Positions 45,785-54,649 of a stretch of DNA of 64,000 nt are shown here, piece by piece. The notes beneath the pieces are model-generated. The model was not told the origin of the DNA and ran no database searches. It saw nothing but the letters and a program-made list of their open reading frames with translations. Where the stretch lies: contig NZ_CP163520.1 of assembly GCF_041080675.1 (NCBI RefSeq), forward strand, positions 6,973,501 through 7,037,500. Direction: 5' to 3'. Position numbers and translations under genes: made by a program. The stretch is from Streptomyces sp. cg36. Lineage in GTDB: Bacteria > Actinomycetota > Actinomycetes > Streptomycetales > Streptomycetaceae. The stretch's first letter is position 1, and the number at the start of each line of letters is the position of its first letter.

Positions 45785-47332
45785 ATGAGACAAATCCGGT
45801 TGACCCGCGGCCTCCTCGCACTCGCCGGTGCGCTGACCCTGGTGGCCGCGCTCCCGGCGAGTCCCTCGGCGGCCGTCCACCAGACCCCGGTCCTGCGGGT
45901 GATGCCGCTCGGTGACTCCATCACCTGGGGCGGCGGCAGCCCCACCCTCTCCTCGTACCGGCGGCCCCTGGCGAAGATGATGGGGCTGCACAAGGGCTAT
46001 GACGTGCGGTTCGTCGGCTCCAAGGCGTCCGGCAGCTTCGCCGACTTCTCCAACGAGGGCCACAGCGGCTACGTCATCGACCAGCTGACCGCCGGGATCG
46101 ACGGCTGGATGGCGGGGGCCCGGCCCGACGTGGTCCTGCTGCACGTCGGGATCAACGACATCGCGCGGGGCATCGACCTGCCGCACGCCCCCGACCGGCT
46201 GGCCGCCCTGGTCGACCGGATCTACGCCGACAAGCCGGGCGTCTCCGTCCTGGTGATGGGCGTGCTCCCGACCACCAGCGGCCTGGAGGAGCCCGCGCGG
46301 GCGTTCAACGTACGGGTCAAGGCACTTGAGGAGAGCGAGCGGCAGGCCGGGCAGAAGTTCCGGTACGTCGAGCCGCCCGAGCTCACCCAGGCCGAGTTCG
46401 TCGACCAGCTGCACCCCAACGACGCCGGGTTCCTGCGGATGGCCTGGGCGTTCTTCAAGCCGCTGGACGCGGTGTGGCGGGACGGCTGGGAGCACGGCGG
46501 TCCCGCGCTGGGCGCCGGCAACGAGGCGGGCGGCACGGGCGCGGTGCGCTGGGCCGACTTCGACGGCGACCGCCGCATGGACCGGTTCGCGGTGGACGCG
46601 CACGGCTCGGTCGAGGTCCGGCTGAACCGGGGCGGCGACGGCCACGGCGGCTGGCAGTCGCTCGGCACCGTCGTCCGCGACCTGGGTTCCGACCGGGCGC
46701 GGCTCAGGTTCGCGGACTTCGACGGCGACGGCCGCGCCGACTGCCTCGTCCTGGACGCGGACGGCGGCGTACGGGTGTACCTCAACCGGGGCGGCGACAC
46801 CGGCGGCGGCTGGCAGTCGCTCGGCCGGGTCACCGCGGGCAGCACGGCCGACGCCGGCCGGGTGGTCTTCGCGGACTTCGACGGCGACGGCCGGACCGAC
46901 TACATCACCCTGGGCGCCACCGGTGAGGTGCGGGTGCTGCTGAACCGGGGCGGCGACGGCCACGGCGGCTGGACGGACTGGGGGCGGGTCGCCACCGGGG
47001 TGACGGCCGACGCGAGCCGGGTGCGGTTCGCCGACCTCGACGACGACGGCCGCCCGGACTACAGCGTGGTCACCGACAACGGCGCCGTGCGCGGCTTCCT
47101 GAACCGGGGCGGCGACGGCCGGGGCAGCTGGGTCGACCTGGGCAACATCACCACCGGTTCGACCACCGACGCGGCCCGGGTCTCCCTGGCCGACCTCACC
47201 GGGGACGGCAACGCGGACTACGTGCTGGGCGACCCGGCGACGGGCGCGGCCTCCGTGCGCGCCTGGGCGGGCGGGGACGGCCACGGCGGCTGGGTGGACC
47301 GGGGCCGGTTCTTCTCGGCGAGCGGCCACTGA
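45785..47332 (+). CDS. Secreted SGNH hydrolase with FG-GAP repeats
   Basis: The 515-residue protein starts at ATG 45785, with GGAGG 6 nt upstream, and carries a signal peptide (LLALAGALTLVAALPASPSAA). The GDSL/SGNH lipase-esterase domain (about 35-250) has MPLGDSITWGGG (catalytic Ser), HVGINDIA and DQLHPND (Asp-His). Five repeats of about 52 residues follow, each with a Ca-binding core such as FADFDGDGRADCLVLDADG and a GGD.H-type turn, making an FG-GAP/VCBS beta-propeller. It is probably a surface or secreted esterase binding carbohydrate. Confidence 0.93.
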   Translation: MRQIRLTRGLLALAGALTLVAALPASPSAAVHQTPVLRVMPLGDSITWGGGSPTLSSYRRPLAKMMGLHKGYDVRFVGSKASGSFADFSNEGHSGYVIDQLTAGIDGWMAGARPDVVLLHVGINDIARGIDLPHAPDRLAALVDRIYADKPGVSVLVMGVLPTTSGLEEPARAFNVRVKALEESERQAGQKFRYVEPPELTQAEFVDQLHPNDAGFLRMAWAFFKPLDAVWRDGWEHGGPALGAGNEAGGTGAVRWADFDGDRRMDRFAVDAHGSVEVRLNRGGDGHGGWQSLGTVVRDLGSDRARLRFADFDGDGRADCLVLDADGGVRVYLNRGGDTGGGWQSLGRVTAGSTADAGRVVFADFDGDGRTDYITLGATGEVRVLLNRGGDGHGGWTDWGRVATGVTADASRVRFADLDDDGRPDYSVVTDNGAVRGFLNRGGDGRGSWVDLGNITTGSTTDAARVSLADLTGDGNADYVLGDPATGAASVRAWAGGDGHGGWVDRGRFFSASGH

Positions 47333-47423
47333 GGGGCTGGGGGCGGGGTCGGCCATGGCCAGGAAGTGAAGGCGCCGACCCCGCCAACGCCCCTTGTCCG
47401 TCAAGGAAGTTGAGGCACGCACA

Positions 47424-47465
47424 TTGACACGCTCTCTTCCGGCCACGATTCTGAGAGCGCTCTCA
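47424..47465 (+). promoter_or_regulatory. Promoter with CebR-like box before GH64
   Basis: TTGACA (47424-47429) and GATTCT (47447-47452) are 17 bp apart. TGAGAGCGCTCTCA (47452-47465), a perfect 14-bp palindrome, covers the start region. CebR (LacI family) of cellulose-degrading Streptomyces binds TGGGAGCGCTCCCA, from which this differs at two symmetrical positions. A repressor here would block transcription directly. Distance to the GTG at 47538 is about 75 bp. Confidence 0.75.
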
Positions 47466-47537
47466 CCGGTCGGAAGGAGCCATTCCCCGCCCGGTCCGGG
47501 AGCCGTCGAACCCGCCGCACCCGAGAAGGAGTCGAGC

Positions 47538-48734
47538 GTGTCCGTCCGCAAGAAGCTCATGACGCCCCTGGGGGCCGCGGTGCTCGTCGCCGCGGGGTTC
47601 ACGGCCACCGGCCCCGCCGCCCCCGCCACGGCCGCCGTGCCGTCGACGATCCCGCTGACCGTCACCAACAACTCCGGCCGGGGCGAGCCGCTCTACGTCT
47701 ACAACCTCGGAACGGAACTCTCCACCGGCCGACAGGGCTGGGCCGACGCCAACGGCACCTTCCACCCCTGGCCCGCCGGGGGCAACCCGCCCACCCCGGC
47801 GCCGGACGCCTCGATCCCGGGACCGGCCACGGGCCGCTCGGCCACCATCCGGATGCCGAAGTTCTCGGGGCGCGTCTACTTCAGCTATGGACAGAAGCTC
47901 GTCTTCCGGCTGACCACGGGCGGACTGGTGCAGCCCGCCGTGCAGAACCCCTCGGACCCGAACCGCGACATCCTCTTCAACTGGTCCGAGTACACGCTCA
48001 ACGACTCCGGGCTGTGGATCAACAGCACCCAGGTCGACATGTTCTCGGCGCCCTACGCGGTCGGCGTCAAGCGCGCCGACGGCACCACCGCGTCCACCGG
48101 CCACCTCAAGGCGGGCGGCTACCAGGGCTTCTTCACCGCGCTCCGTACGCACCCCGGCGGCTGGGCGAACCTGGTGCAGACCCGGCCCGACGGAACGGTC
48201 CTGCGGGCCCTCGCCCCCGGCCACGGCATCGAGACGGGCGGACTGCCCGCCAGTGTCATGGACGACTACATCGACCGGGTCTGGCGCAAGTACGGCTCGG
48301 CCACGCTGACCGTCACCCCGTTCGCCGACCGGCCGGGCACCAGGTACTTCGGCCGGGTGTCCGGCACCACCATGAACTTCACCAACGGCGCGGGCGCGGT
48401 CGTCACCAGCTTCCAAAAGCCCGACTCCGACAGCGTCTTCGGCTGCTACAAACGCCTCGACGCACCCAACGACCAGGTCAGGGGCCCGATCTCACGCACG
48501 CTCTGCGCGGGCTTCAACCGCTCGACGCTGCTGGTGAACGCCAGTCAGCCGGACACCGGGTCGGCCGCCTTCTACCAGGACGCGGTCACCAACCAGTACG
48601 CCAAGGAGATCCACGCCCGTACCGCCGACGGCACGGCGTATGCGTTCGCCTTCGACGACGTCGGCCACCACGAGTCGCTGGTGAACGACGGCAACCCGCA
48701 GCAGGCGTACCTCACCCTCGACCCGCTCTCCTGA
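47538..48734 (+). CDS. GH64 beta-1,3-glucanase
   Basis: The start GTG 47538 follows GAAGGAG. This 398-residue secreted enzyme (signal LMTPLGAAVLVAAGFTATGPA) hydrolyses beta-1,3-glucans, producing pentasaccharides. Family marks are TVTNNSGRGEPLYVYNLGT, GRVYFSYGQKLVFRL, NWSEYTLNDSGLWINSTQVDMFSAPY and GFNRSTLLVN. Most GH64 enzymes add a C-terminal carbohydrate-binding module; this one ends with the catalytic thaumatin-like domain alone. Its CebR-like box suggests control by glucan or cello-oligosaccharides. Confidence 0.92.
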   Translation: MSVRKKLMTPLGAAVLVAAGFTATGPAAPATAAVPSTIPLTVTNNSGRGEPLYVYNLGTELSTGRQGWADANGTFHPWPAGGNPPTPAPDASIPGPATGRSATIRMPKFSGRVYFSYGQKLVFRLTTGGLVQPAVQNPSDPNRDILFNWSEYTLNDSGLWINSTQVDMFSAPYAVGVKRADGTTASTGHLKAGGYQGFFTALRTHPGGWANLVQTRPDGTVLRALAPGHGIETGGLPASVMDDYIDRVWRKYGSATLTVTPFADRPGTRYFGRVSGTTMNFTNGAGAVVTSFQKPDSDSVFGCYKRLDAPNDQVRGPISRTLCAGFNRSTLLVNASQPDTGSAAFYQDAVTNQYAKEIHARTADGTAYAFAFDDVGHHESLVNDGNPQQAYLTLDPLS

Positions 48735-48866
48735 CCCCGACGGGGGCACAGGGCTCGACCGGTCGGCCCAGCGGACGGGACGACGCCCGCTCCCGGGGAA
48801 CACTCGCGGGCAGCGGGCGCGTCCGTGGGGCGCCCGCGCCGGGGAGCCGAGCCGAGGGAGAGCGGG

Positions 48867-49214
48867 ATGAACGACCAGGAGGACGGCGACACCGAGTGCC
48901 GCGAGGGCACCTGCGGCAACGCGGGGTACGGCAAGCAGCCCTTCAAGCGCGGCCGGAGCCACTTCACCGACCGGGTCACCGCCGACGGCCGCGACGGCTG
49001 GCCCGTCGAGTACGGGCGGTACCGGCTGGTCGTCAGCCGCGCCTGCCCCTGGGCTAGCCGGGCCCCGGTCTCACGGCGTCTGCTGGGGCTGGAGGACGCG
49101 GTCTGGCTGACGCCCCATCACCGCGAGGCGCTGGGCGGCCGGCCGTTCGGGGACGGCACCCCGCCGCCCCCGGTCCGGCGCGGCGAGGCGGTACCGGAGG
49201 CGGGCAGGCCCTGA
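48867..49214 (+). pseudogene. Internally deleted glutathionyl-hydroquinone reductase (YqjG/ECM4)
   Basis: The frame is open for 115 residues, about a third of the normal ~330. Residues 1-77 match the N-terminus of this GST-like reductase: PFKRGRSHFTDRVTADGRDG and LVVSRACPWASRA (catalytic Cys60). Without a stop, LLGLEDA then joins VWLTPHHREALGGRPFGDGT, which in my memory of the family is the very C-terminus. So about 230 central residues seem to be missing by an in-frame deletion. The product would lack the GST C-domain. It could be a decaying gene or, less likely, a functional short protein. Confidence 0.7.
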
Positions 49215-49287
49215 GCGGCCGTCGCTGAGCGGCCAGGGCCGGGCCGCCGTGTGCGGGCGGCCGTGGCCGGGCCCGGTCCGCTGCCCG

Positions 49288-50463
49288 TCAGAGCGCGTCG
49301 TACACCGCCTCGACCAGCGCCATCTTGCGCGGGTCGTCGACGATGTGCGAGCCCATGCGGTTCATGACGTAGCCGAGGGAGAGGCCCGCCTCCGGGTCGG
49401 CCAGGCCGCACGAGCCGCCGAAGCCGTCGTGCCCGACGGCGCGCGGATTCGGGCCGTAGGAGCGCCCGGTACCGCTCAGCCACAGGCCCAGGCCCAGCTC
49501 CGTCTCGTGCGGCACGCCCGGGCCGATGACCAGGTCGCGGCAGGCGCCCTGGCCCTCGCGGACCCGCTCGACCGTCTCCGGCGACAGCACCCGGCGCCCG
49601 CGCCACCGGCCGCGCCCCGCGTAGACGCCGTAGAGCTCGGCGACCGCGCGGGCGGTGCCGTGGCCGTTGGCCGCCGGGAGTTCGGCGGCCCGCCACTCGG
49701 GGGTGTTGGCGTCGGCGGCCGTCGCCAGCGGGTTGGTCAGCGCGGCGACGCCGACCGGTGCCAGCTCCGCGAAGAGCGCGGCCAGCCGCCCGGTGCCGGC
49801 GGCGGGCGGCTGCACCAGTTCGGCGGCGCGCCCGGCCTCCTTGCCGGGCAGCCCGATGGAGAAGTCGATGCCCAGCGGCCCGGTCACCTCCTGGCTCAGG
49901 AAGGCGCCGGGCAGCAGTCCGCTCACCCGCCGGACCACCTCGCCGACCAGGAAGCCGAAGGTCAGCGCGTGATAGCCGGAGCGGCTGCCGGGCTCCCACC
50001 ACGGCTCGGTGGCGGCCAGCCGCGCGGTGGTGAGCCGCCAGTCGAAGAGCTGCGCCAGGGTGTGCGGCTCGCGCAGCCCGGCGAGCCCCGCGCGGTGCGC
50101 CAGCAACTGGCGCACGGTCACCGACTCCTTGCCCGCCGCGGCGAACTCGGGCCAGTACCCGGCGACCGGCGCGTCCAGGTCGAGCAGCCCCCGGTCGGCG
50201 AGGACATGGGCGCACAGCGCGGTCGCGCCCTTGGTGGTGGACCAGACGTTGACGAGCGTGTCCCGCTCCCAGGGGCGGGTGCGGGCGCCGTCGGCCCAGC
50301 CCGCCCACAGATCGACGGCGCTCTCGCCGCCGAGCGTGACGGCGACGGCCGCGCCCAGCTCGCCGCGGCTGCGGAAGTTCTCCTCGAAGGCGGTGCGCAC
50401 GGCCGCGAAGCGGGCGTCGCAGTGACCGTGGACCGGCGGTACGGGCTCAGTCATGGAGGACAT
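49288..50463 (-). CDS. Serine hydrolase, beta-lactamase/esterase fold
   Basis: This 391-residue protein (ATG 50463, or in-frame ATG 50454; neither has a clear ribosome site) is a class C beta-lactamase-like hydrolase. It has the SxxK nucleophile in VWSTTKGATAL (about residue 74), a Tyr motif in GYHALTFGFLVGEVV and a C-terminal VGHDGFGGS-type substitute for KTG. Length is normal for EstB-type esterases. There is no signal peptide, so it is cytoplasmic, and substrate is unknown. It is divergent from the ketosynthase. Confidence 0.88.
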   Translation of the reverse strand: MSSMTEPVPPVHGHCDARFAAVRTAFEENFRSRGELGAAVAVTLGGESAVDLWAGWADGARTRPWERDTLVNVWSTTKGATALCAHVLADRGLLDLDAPVAGYWPEFAAAGKESVTVRQLLAHRAGLAGLREPHTLAQLFDWRLTTARLAATEPWWEPGSRSGYHALTFGFLVGEVVRRVSGLLPGAFLSQEVTGPLGIDFSIGLPGKEAGRAAELVQPPAAGTGRLAALFAELAPVGVAALTNPLATAADANTPEWRAAELPAANGHGTARAVAELYGVYAGRGRWRGRRVLSPETVERVREGQGACRDLVIGPGVPHETELGLGLWLSGTGRSYGPNPRAVGHDGFGGSCGLADPEAGLSLGYVMNRMGSHIVDDPRKMALVEAVYDAL

Positions 50464-50636
50464 GGCCGGACCGTACCGACTGGTCGGACCGGCAGGAAGG
50501 GGGCCGGGTGCCCCCGGCCCCGCCGAGGTGCTGGTGGCGGCGGGGAACGGCAAGATGTCCATGAATCGATTTGTCCACTTCTCCCGGCAGGAAGGGTGCC
50601 CAGGAGCCGTTCACACGCGCGAACCAGGAAGCGGCG

Positions 50637-52160
50637 ATGAGTGAAGAGTCGGTGATGGGCGGGGACTGCTGTCTCCTGACGACCGGAGAACTCGTCCCCG
50701 GCGACGTGATCGCCACCGGCCTGGACAGCTGGTACGTGGTGGTGCGCACCGCGCCCGCCAGCGAGGCCCGCACCCGGCTGCTGCTGCGCCCGCTGCGCGG
50801 CGGCCCCGACCAGGAGCGGCTGCTCGCGCGCCGGGACCGCCAGGTCGTACGGGTCGGCCGGGTCGATCCGGCCGGGGCGACCGGTTCCGAGGCGCCGGGC
50901 GGGGTGCGGCGGCGCGTGGTCGTGACCGGACTCGGTGCGCTCACCCCGCTCGGCGCCGATGTGCCGGGCCTGTGGCAGGGGCTGCTCGCGGGGCGCTCGG
51001 CGGTCGGTCTGGTGACCGGAGAGGCGTTCGAGGGGCTGCCCGTCCGGCTGGCCGCCCAGGTCCTCCTGGACCCGGCGGACCTGCTGCCCCGGCCGCTGGC
51101 CCGGCGGCTGAACCGGTCGGCGCAGTTCGCCCTGCTGGCCGCGCGCGAGGCGTGGCGGGACGCGGGCCTCGACCCGGCGGGCACCGGCGCGAGCGGGCTG
51201 CTGCCCACCCGTACCGGGGTGTCGCTGGGGACCATCACCGGCGGTGCCCCGGTGCTGGTAGAGGCCCAGCGACGCCTTGAGGAGCGCGGGCCGAGGGCCG
51301 TCTCGCCGTTCACCGCGCCCATGATCGTGCCGTCCTCGGCCGCCGCCCAGATCTCGCTGGACCTCGACATCCGGGGCGAGGCCAGCACCCTCGTCTCGGC
51401 CTGCGCGTCCGGCACCGAGGCCGTCGGGCACGCCGTCGACCGCATCCGGGAGGGCCATGTCGACCTGGTGGTGGCGGGCGGCACGGAGGCCGTGATCACT
51501 CCGGCGATCCTGGCGTCCTTCGCCGCGATGCGGGCCGTCTCGCTGCGCAACGACGACCCGGGGTCGGCGTCCCGCCCGTTCGACGCCGAGCGCGACGGAT
51601 TCGTCCTCGGGGAGGGCGCCGGGGTGCTGGTCCTGGAGGCCGAGGAGCACGCCAGGGCCCGGGGCGCGCGCATCTACTGCGAGGCCGCCGGGTGGGGCCT
51701 GTCCGCCGACGCCTTCCACATGGTGGCGCCCGAGCCGGCCGGGCGGGGCATCGAGGCCGCGCTGCGGGCCGCGCTCGCGGACGCGGACGCCACGGTGGCC
51801 GACGTCGTCCACGTCAATGCGCACGCCACGGCCACGGTCGAGGGCGACCGGGCCGAGGCGCGCGCGCTGCGCCAGGTGCTGGGCGTCCACACCCCCGACG
51901 TTCCGGTCACCGCCAACAAGGGCGCGCTCGGCCACCTCCAGGGCGGCGCGGGCGGTGTGGAGGCGATCGCCACCGTGCTGGCGCTGCGGGACGGGCTGGT
52001 GCCGCCCACGGCCGGTTGCGACGACGTCGAGGACGGGATCGCCCTCGACGTCGTCCGCCGCTGTCCGCGCTCACTGCCGCTGGACGGCGACATCGCGCTG
52101 AGCAACTCGTTCGGCTTCGGCGGGCACAACGCGGTGCTGGCGTTCCGCAGCATCGGCTGA
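50637..52160 (+). CDS. Beta-ketoacyl-ACP synthase with unusual N-terminal module
   Basis: This 507-residue protein starts at ATG 50637 after AGGAAG. Residues about 1-90 form a small beta-rich module (LVPGDVIATGLDSWYVVVRT, LLRPLRGGPDQERLLARR) that is not part of normal KAS enzymes. The thiolase-fold KAS follows from RRRVVVTGLGALTPLG, with Cys in SACASGTEA, His in NAHATATVEGD and His in ANKGALGHLQGG, so the Cys-His-His triad is intact. HATAT replaces the usual HGTST. No ACP, KR or AT is adjacent, so its pathway is unknown. Confidence 0.82.
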   Translation: MSEESVMGGDCCLLTTGELVPGDVIATGLDSWYVVVRTAPASEARTRLLLRPLRGGPDQERLLARRDRQVVRVGRVDPAGATGSEAPGGVRRRVVVTGLGALTPLGADVPGLWQGLLAGRSAVGLVTGEAFEGLPVRLAAQVLLDPADLLPRPLARRLNRSAQFALLAAREAWRDAGLDPAGTGASGLLPTRTGVSLGTITGGAPVLVEAQRRLEERGPRAVSPFTAPMIVPSSAAAQISLDLDIRGEASTLVSACASGTEAVGHAVDRIREGHVDLVVAGGTEAVITPAILASFAAMRAVSLRNDDPGSASRPFDAERDGFVLGEGAGVLVLEAEEHARARGARIYCEAAGWGLSADAFHMVAPEPAGRGIEAALRAALADADATVADVVHVNAHATATVEGDRAEARALRQVLGVHTPDVPVTANKGALGHLQGGAGGVEAIATVLALRDGLVPPTAGCDDVEDGIALDVVRRCPRSLPLDGDIALSNSFGFGGHNAVLAFRSIG

Positions 52161-52174
52161 GCCCGCCCGGTGGG

Positions 52175-54475
52175 TCAGCCGAGTCCGCCCGCGAGCGCGC
52201 TCATCAGCGTGCCCGAGGGGGTGTCGCCGGACATCTCCCAGACCATCGCGCCGAGCAGGCCCTTGGACTTGAGGTAGGCCGTCTTCTTCCCGATCGACCA
52301 GGTGTCGTCGAAGGTCCACCACTGTCCGCCTGCGCCGGTGTAGGCGTACGTGGAGACCGACTGCTCGTCGTGGTAGACGGTCAGCCCCGGCACCCCGGTG
52401 ATCAGGTTCTGGTAGCCGCGCACCCCCGCCTCCTCGGCGAACTGGCCGGGCGCGGCGCCCTGGGCGGACTGCCATTCGCCGTGCGCCCCGCCGTCGGCGA
52501 CGCTCTGCCAGCCGCGCCCGTAGAACGGGAAGCCCACGGTGATCTTGCGCGGGTTGACCCCGGCGTCCAGATAGGTCTGGACGGCCGCGTCCACGCTGAA
52601 GTGCGTGGTGTACGGGTCCTGCGCGTCGGTGTAGAGGTTGGCCTGGTCGCCGGTGCGGTTGGGCTCCCAGGAGTTGTCGCTGCCCGCGCCGTGGAAGTCG
52701 TACCCCTGCACGTTGGCGAAGTCCAGCGACGCGAAGACCTTGGTGAGGTCCCAGCCCTGCTGGATCTTGGCCGGGTCGGCCGGGGTGAAGGCGGTGAGCA
52801 GCTTGTGGGTGCCGCCGACCGCGTCGAGCTGCTTGCGGAACTCGGCGAGCAGCAGGGCGAGGTTGGCCTTGTCGGCGGTGGAGTAGTGGTTGCCGGCGTG
52901 GCCGTCGGGCGAGCCGGGCCACTCCCAGTCCAGGTCGATGCCGTCGAAGACCCCGGCGCCGGTGCCCGGGCCGCCCGCGCCGTTGTAGGCGGGCAGGTTG
53001 CCCTTGATCCACACGTCGACGCAGGACGAGACGAACTTCTTGCGTGAGGCGTCGGTGGCGGCGGCGTCGCTGAAGAACTTCGAGTACGTCCAGCCGCCGA
53101 GCGAGACGACCACCTTGAGGTTCGGGTACTTGGCCTTGAGCTTCTTGATCTGGTTGAAGTTGCCGCGCAGTTTCGCGTAGCCGTCGTCGGCGACGCCGTC
53201 GACCGACTGGTCGGCGCTGAACGGCCGTGCGTAGTCGGCGTCCGCGTCGCCCGCGCCGGTGCCCTGGTCGGGGTCCTGCGGGTTGGTGCCCACGCCCTTG
53301 GTGACCCCGGCCAGACAGGTCAGGTTGACCGGGTCGAGGTTCTCGAAGGCGTAGTTGACGACGTCCAGCTTGGCCGCCGAGCCGGAGGTGACCAGGTTCT
53401 TCACGAAGTACTGGCGGCCGTAGATGCCCCACTGCGCGAAGTAGCCGACCTTCAGGTACTTGCCGGTCCCGGCCTGGTCGTCGGTGGTGACCGTGAGCGC
53501 GGCGGAGGCGGGGGAGGAGTTGTCGGCCGCGTCCCGCGCCTTCACGGTGAAGGTGTAGGCGGTGGCCGGGGTCAGCCCGGTGACGCTCGCCTTGAGCGCG
53601 GACCCGGGGACGGTCGTGGCGAGCGCCCCGTCGCGGTACACGTCGTACGCGACCACGCCGACGTTGTCGCTCGCGGCGTCCCACGCCAGGTCGACGCCGG
53701 TCGAAGTGCGCCCGGTGGAGCGCAGGTTCGGGGGAGCGGTGGGCGGGGTGGGGTCGGAGGCGGGGTCGGTGGTCCTGGTGGTCACCGGCGCGCTCTGCGG
53801 CCCGGCGGTGCCCCGGCTGTCCTTGGCCCGGACCGTGAACGTGTACCCGGTGGCCGGGGTGAGTCCGCCGACGGTGGCGGAGGTGGCGCCGGTGGTGGTG
53901 GCGACGACCGCGGCGCCGCTGAGCACCTCGTAGGAGGCGACGGGGTGGTCACCGGCGGTGGCGGCGGTCCAGGTGAGCGAGACGCTGTGGGCGGTGACCG
54001 AGGCGACCTGCGGGGTGCCGGGCGCGGACGGCGGTACGTCGGGTGTGCCGTCGCACTTGTCGCCGTTGACCGTGCAGGCGCCGGGGGCGCCGATCGGGCC
54101 GTTGGCCACGAACCAGTAACTGTACGGCTCGGTGGTGGAGTTGGCCGGGACGGTCGCGTTGTAGTACGCGTTCTTCACCGTGACGTGCCGTCCGCTGACG
54201 GTGGCGTCGCCGTTGTAGTGACCGCTGATGGCCACCCCGGCCGGGAGGTCGAACTCCAGGGTCCAGCCGGTGACGGCGGTGGCGGTGGTGTTGCGGATGA
54301 CATAGGTCCCCTTCCACCAGGAGCCGTTGTCCTGGCTGCTGAAGGAGGCGGTGAGGCCGCCGGCCGCGTGGGCCGGTGCGGCGGCGAGCCCGGTGAGGAC
54401 GGCGGCGGGCAGCAGGAGCGCGCCGAGCAGGGCGAGCAGTCTTCGGTGCCGGGGTAATGGAGACGGCGAGGACAT
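52175..54475 (-). CDS. GH18 chitinase with CBM2 and two FnIII domains
   Basis: This 766-residue enzyme (ATG 54475, AGGGAGG upstream) has a signal peptide, then an N-terminal CBM2-like domain (NGSWWKGTYVIRNTTATAVTG). Two fibronectin III domains (about 155-240, 250-335) and a GH18 barrel with FDGIDLDWEWPG (the DxxDxDxE motif, catalytic Glu) follow. The end MVWEMSGDTPSGTLMSAL is usual for the family. It degrades chitin outside the cell. The promoter carries the chitin-type 12-bp repeats. It converges on the ketosynthase gene. Confidence 0.95.
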   Translation of the reverse strand: MSSPSPLPRHRRLLALLGALLLPAAVLTGLAAAPAHAAGGLTASFSSQDNGSWWKGTYVIRNTTATAVTGWTLEFDLPAGVAISGHYNGDATVSGRHVTVKNAYYNATVPANSTTEPYSYWFVANGPIGAPGACTVNGDKCDGTPDVPPSAPGTPQVASVTAHSVSLTWTAATAGDHPVASYEVLSGAAVVATTTGATSATVGGLTPATGYTFTVRAKDSRGTAGPQSAPVTTRTTDPASDPTPPTAPPNLRSTGRTSTGVDLAWDAASDNVGVVAYDVYRDGALATTVPGSALKASVTGLTPATAYTFTVKARDAADNSSPASAALTVTTDDQAGTGKYLKVGYFAQWGIYGRQYFVKNLVTSGSAAKLDVVNYAFENLDPVNLTCLAGVTKGVGTNPQDPDQGTGAGDADADYARPFSADQSVDGVADDGYAKLRGNFNQIKKLKAKYPNLKVVVSLGGWTYSKFFSDAAATDASRKKFVSSCVDVWIKGNLPAYNGAGGPGTGAGVFDGIDLDWEWPGSPDGHAGNHYSTADKANLALLLAEFRKQLDAVGGTHKLLTAFTPADPAKIQQGWDLTKVFASLDFANVQGYDFHGAGSDNSWEPNRTGDQANLYTDAQDPYTTHFSVDAAVQTYLDAGVNPRKITVGFPFYGRGWQSVADGGAHGEWQSAQGAAPGQFAEEAGVRGYQNLITGVPGLTVYHDEQSVSTYAYTGAGGQWWTFDDTWSIGKKTAYLKSKGLLGAMVWEMSGDTPSGTLMSALAGGLG

Positions 54476-54525
54476 CGTTCCTCCCTGTGGTGCCGTGGGG
54501 GATGGGACAGGGCGGATCGCTCGGC

Positions 54526-54571
54526 ACCGTAGAAGGTCTGGACCAGTCGGTCAACCATCTGGTCCAGACCT
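54526..54571 (-). promoter_or_regulatory. Chitinase promoter with inverted 12-bp chitin repeats
   Basis: On the minus strand TTGACC and TACGGT are 17 bp apart (54549-54554 and 54526-54531). TGGTCCAGACCT (54534-54545, minus strand) lies within that spacer, and its inverted partner is at 54560-54571, upstream of the -35. TGGTCCAGACCT is the repeat described in Streptomyces chitinase promoters; it also resembles a DasR site. Regulation by chitin and N-acetylglucosamine is therefore expected. Confidence 0.85.
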
Positions 54572-54649
54572 GTTGCGGACCGCCGTCATTCCGCCGTCGT
54601 TCCCCCGTCATCCGTCCGGAATGCGGTGACCGGAACCGCCCGGCGCGCC

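Noticed and set aside
50637-52160. Part of a polyketide or fatty-acid gene cluster
   Set aside because: No ACP, AT, KR or thioesterase is adjacent; the neighbours are a serine hydrolase and a chitinase.
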